DNA of 47,033 nt from Rhizophagus sp. LPA8_4_AMF. Its lineage: Eukaryota; Glomeromycota; Glomeromycetes; Glomerales; Glomeraceae. Of this stretch, positions 46,987 through 47,033 are shown one piece after another. The notes beneath the pieces are model-generated. The model did not search any database. It saw nothing but the letters and a program-made list of their open reading frames with translations, and was not told the origin of the DNA. The number at the start of each line of letters is the position of its first letter. The stretch's first letter is position 1. The DNA is taken from NCBI GenBank assembly GCA_021464525.1, contig JADRCO010000161.1, forward strand, positions 1 to 47,033, in the 5' to 3' direction. The position numbers and the translations under genes are program-made.

Positions 46987-47033
46987 AAAAAAAAAAAAAA
47001 AAAAAATTTTTTAATTTTTTTTTTTTTTTTTTT
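46987..47033. other. Homopolymer A then T run at window end
   Basis: About 20 A followed by T-rich sequence to the last base. It could be a genuine AT tract or a collapsed or low-quality assembly end. No feature is inferred. Confidence 0.5.

Larger units (their letters stand above)
42745..47033. other. 4.3 kb gene-poor region downstream of NTH1
   Basis: No gene is supported. Sub-features are the palindrome AATTTTGGCCAAAATT (43845-43860), an ATTTGTAACATCC direct repeat near 44202 and 44229, a TTTGA-type tract (44930-45150), a TIR element (45289-45452), and a Lys-rich open stretch without ATG (46337-46555). The window ends in an A-run followed by T-runs (46987-47033). Confidence 0.55.

Noticed and set aside
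1..47033. tRNA, rRNA and CRISPR arrays
   Set aside because: By eye I saw no box A/B pair, conserved rRNA block or regularly spaced repeats; a tRNAscan and Infernal run would be decisive.

Overview
The window looks like an AT-rich chromosome segment from an early-diverging filamentous fungus. Glomeromycotina (Rhizophagus-like) is my best guess. That rests on the very AT-rich intergenic DNA, on protein genes cut by many 60-90 nt GT-AG introns, and on fungal gene content (a WOPR regulator and a calcium-site neutral trehalase). No species marker gene was seen, so the lineage is inference. I spliced the gene models by eye; each joined frame stays open and divides by three from start to stop.

Layout. 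1-3277 is mostly gene-free. Then come COA6 (3278-3726, +, cytochrome oxidase assembly), a WOPR transcription factor (4183-5367, +) and the SKI2 RNA helicase (5758-12037, +, 30 exons). 12038-19473 is a 7.4 kb island of degenerate repeats and small terminal-inverted-repeat elements. An intronless protein with three double-stranded-RNA-binding domains follows (19474-20682, -). Next are KU70 (22037-25207, +, 17 exons), THOC1/HPR1 (25639-28434, +, 11 exons) and an IFRD-family gene (29948-31732, +, 6 exons). MSH4 (32086-36913, -, 30 exons) runs convergently with IFRD. After a 3 kb divergent intergenic region comes neutral trehalase NTH1 (39945-42744, +, 4 exons). 42745-47033 is again repeat-rich and gene-poor.

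Function. The genes are not a cluster or operon. SKI2 (cytoplasmic 3'-5' mRNA decay with the exosome), THOC1 (transcription-coupled mRNA export), KU70 (end joining and telomeres), MSH4 (meiotic crossover formation), COA6 (mitochondrial copper delivery) and trehalase (storage-sugar breakdown) are ordinary eukaryotic housekeeping or life-cycle genes. An apparently intact MSH4 bears on the question of cryptic sex if the organism is an arbuscular mycorrhizal fungus.

I did not find a convincing new multi-gene system. The most interesting leads are MSH4's micro-exons and predicted GC-AG intron, the intronless triple-dsRBD protein beside a fold-back element, in-frame tandem repeats in four unrelated genes, a recurrent TCACGTGA palindrome upstream of housekeeping genes, a 220 bp element with perfect 10 bp target duplications, and a possible relic gene at 28564-29163.
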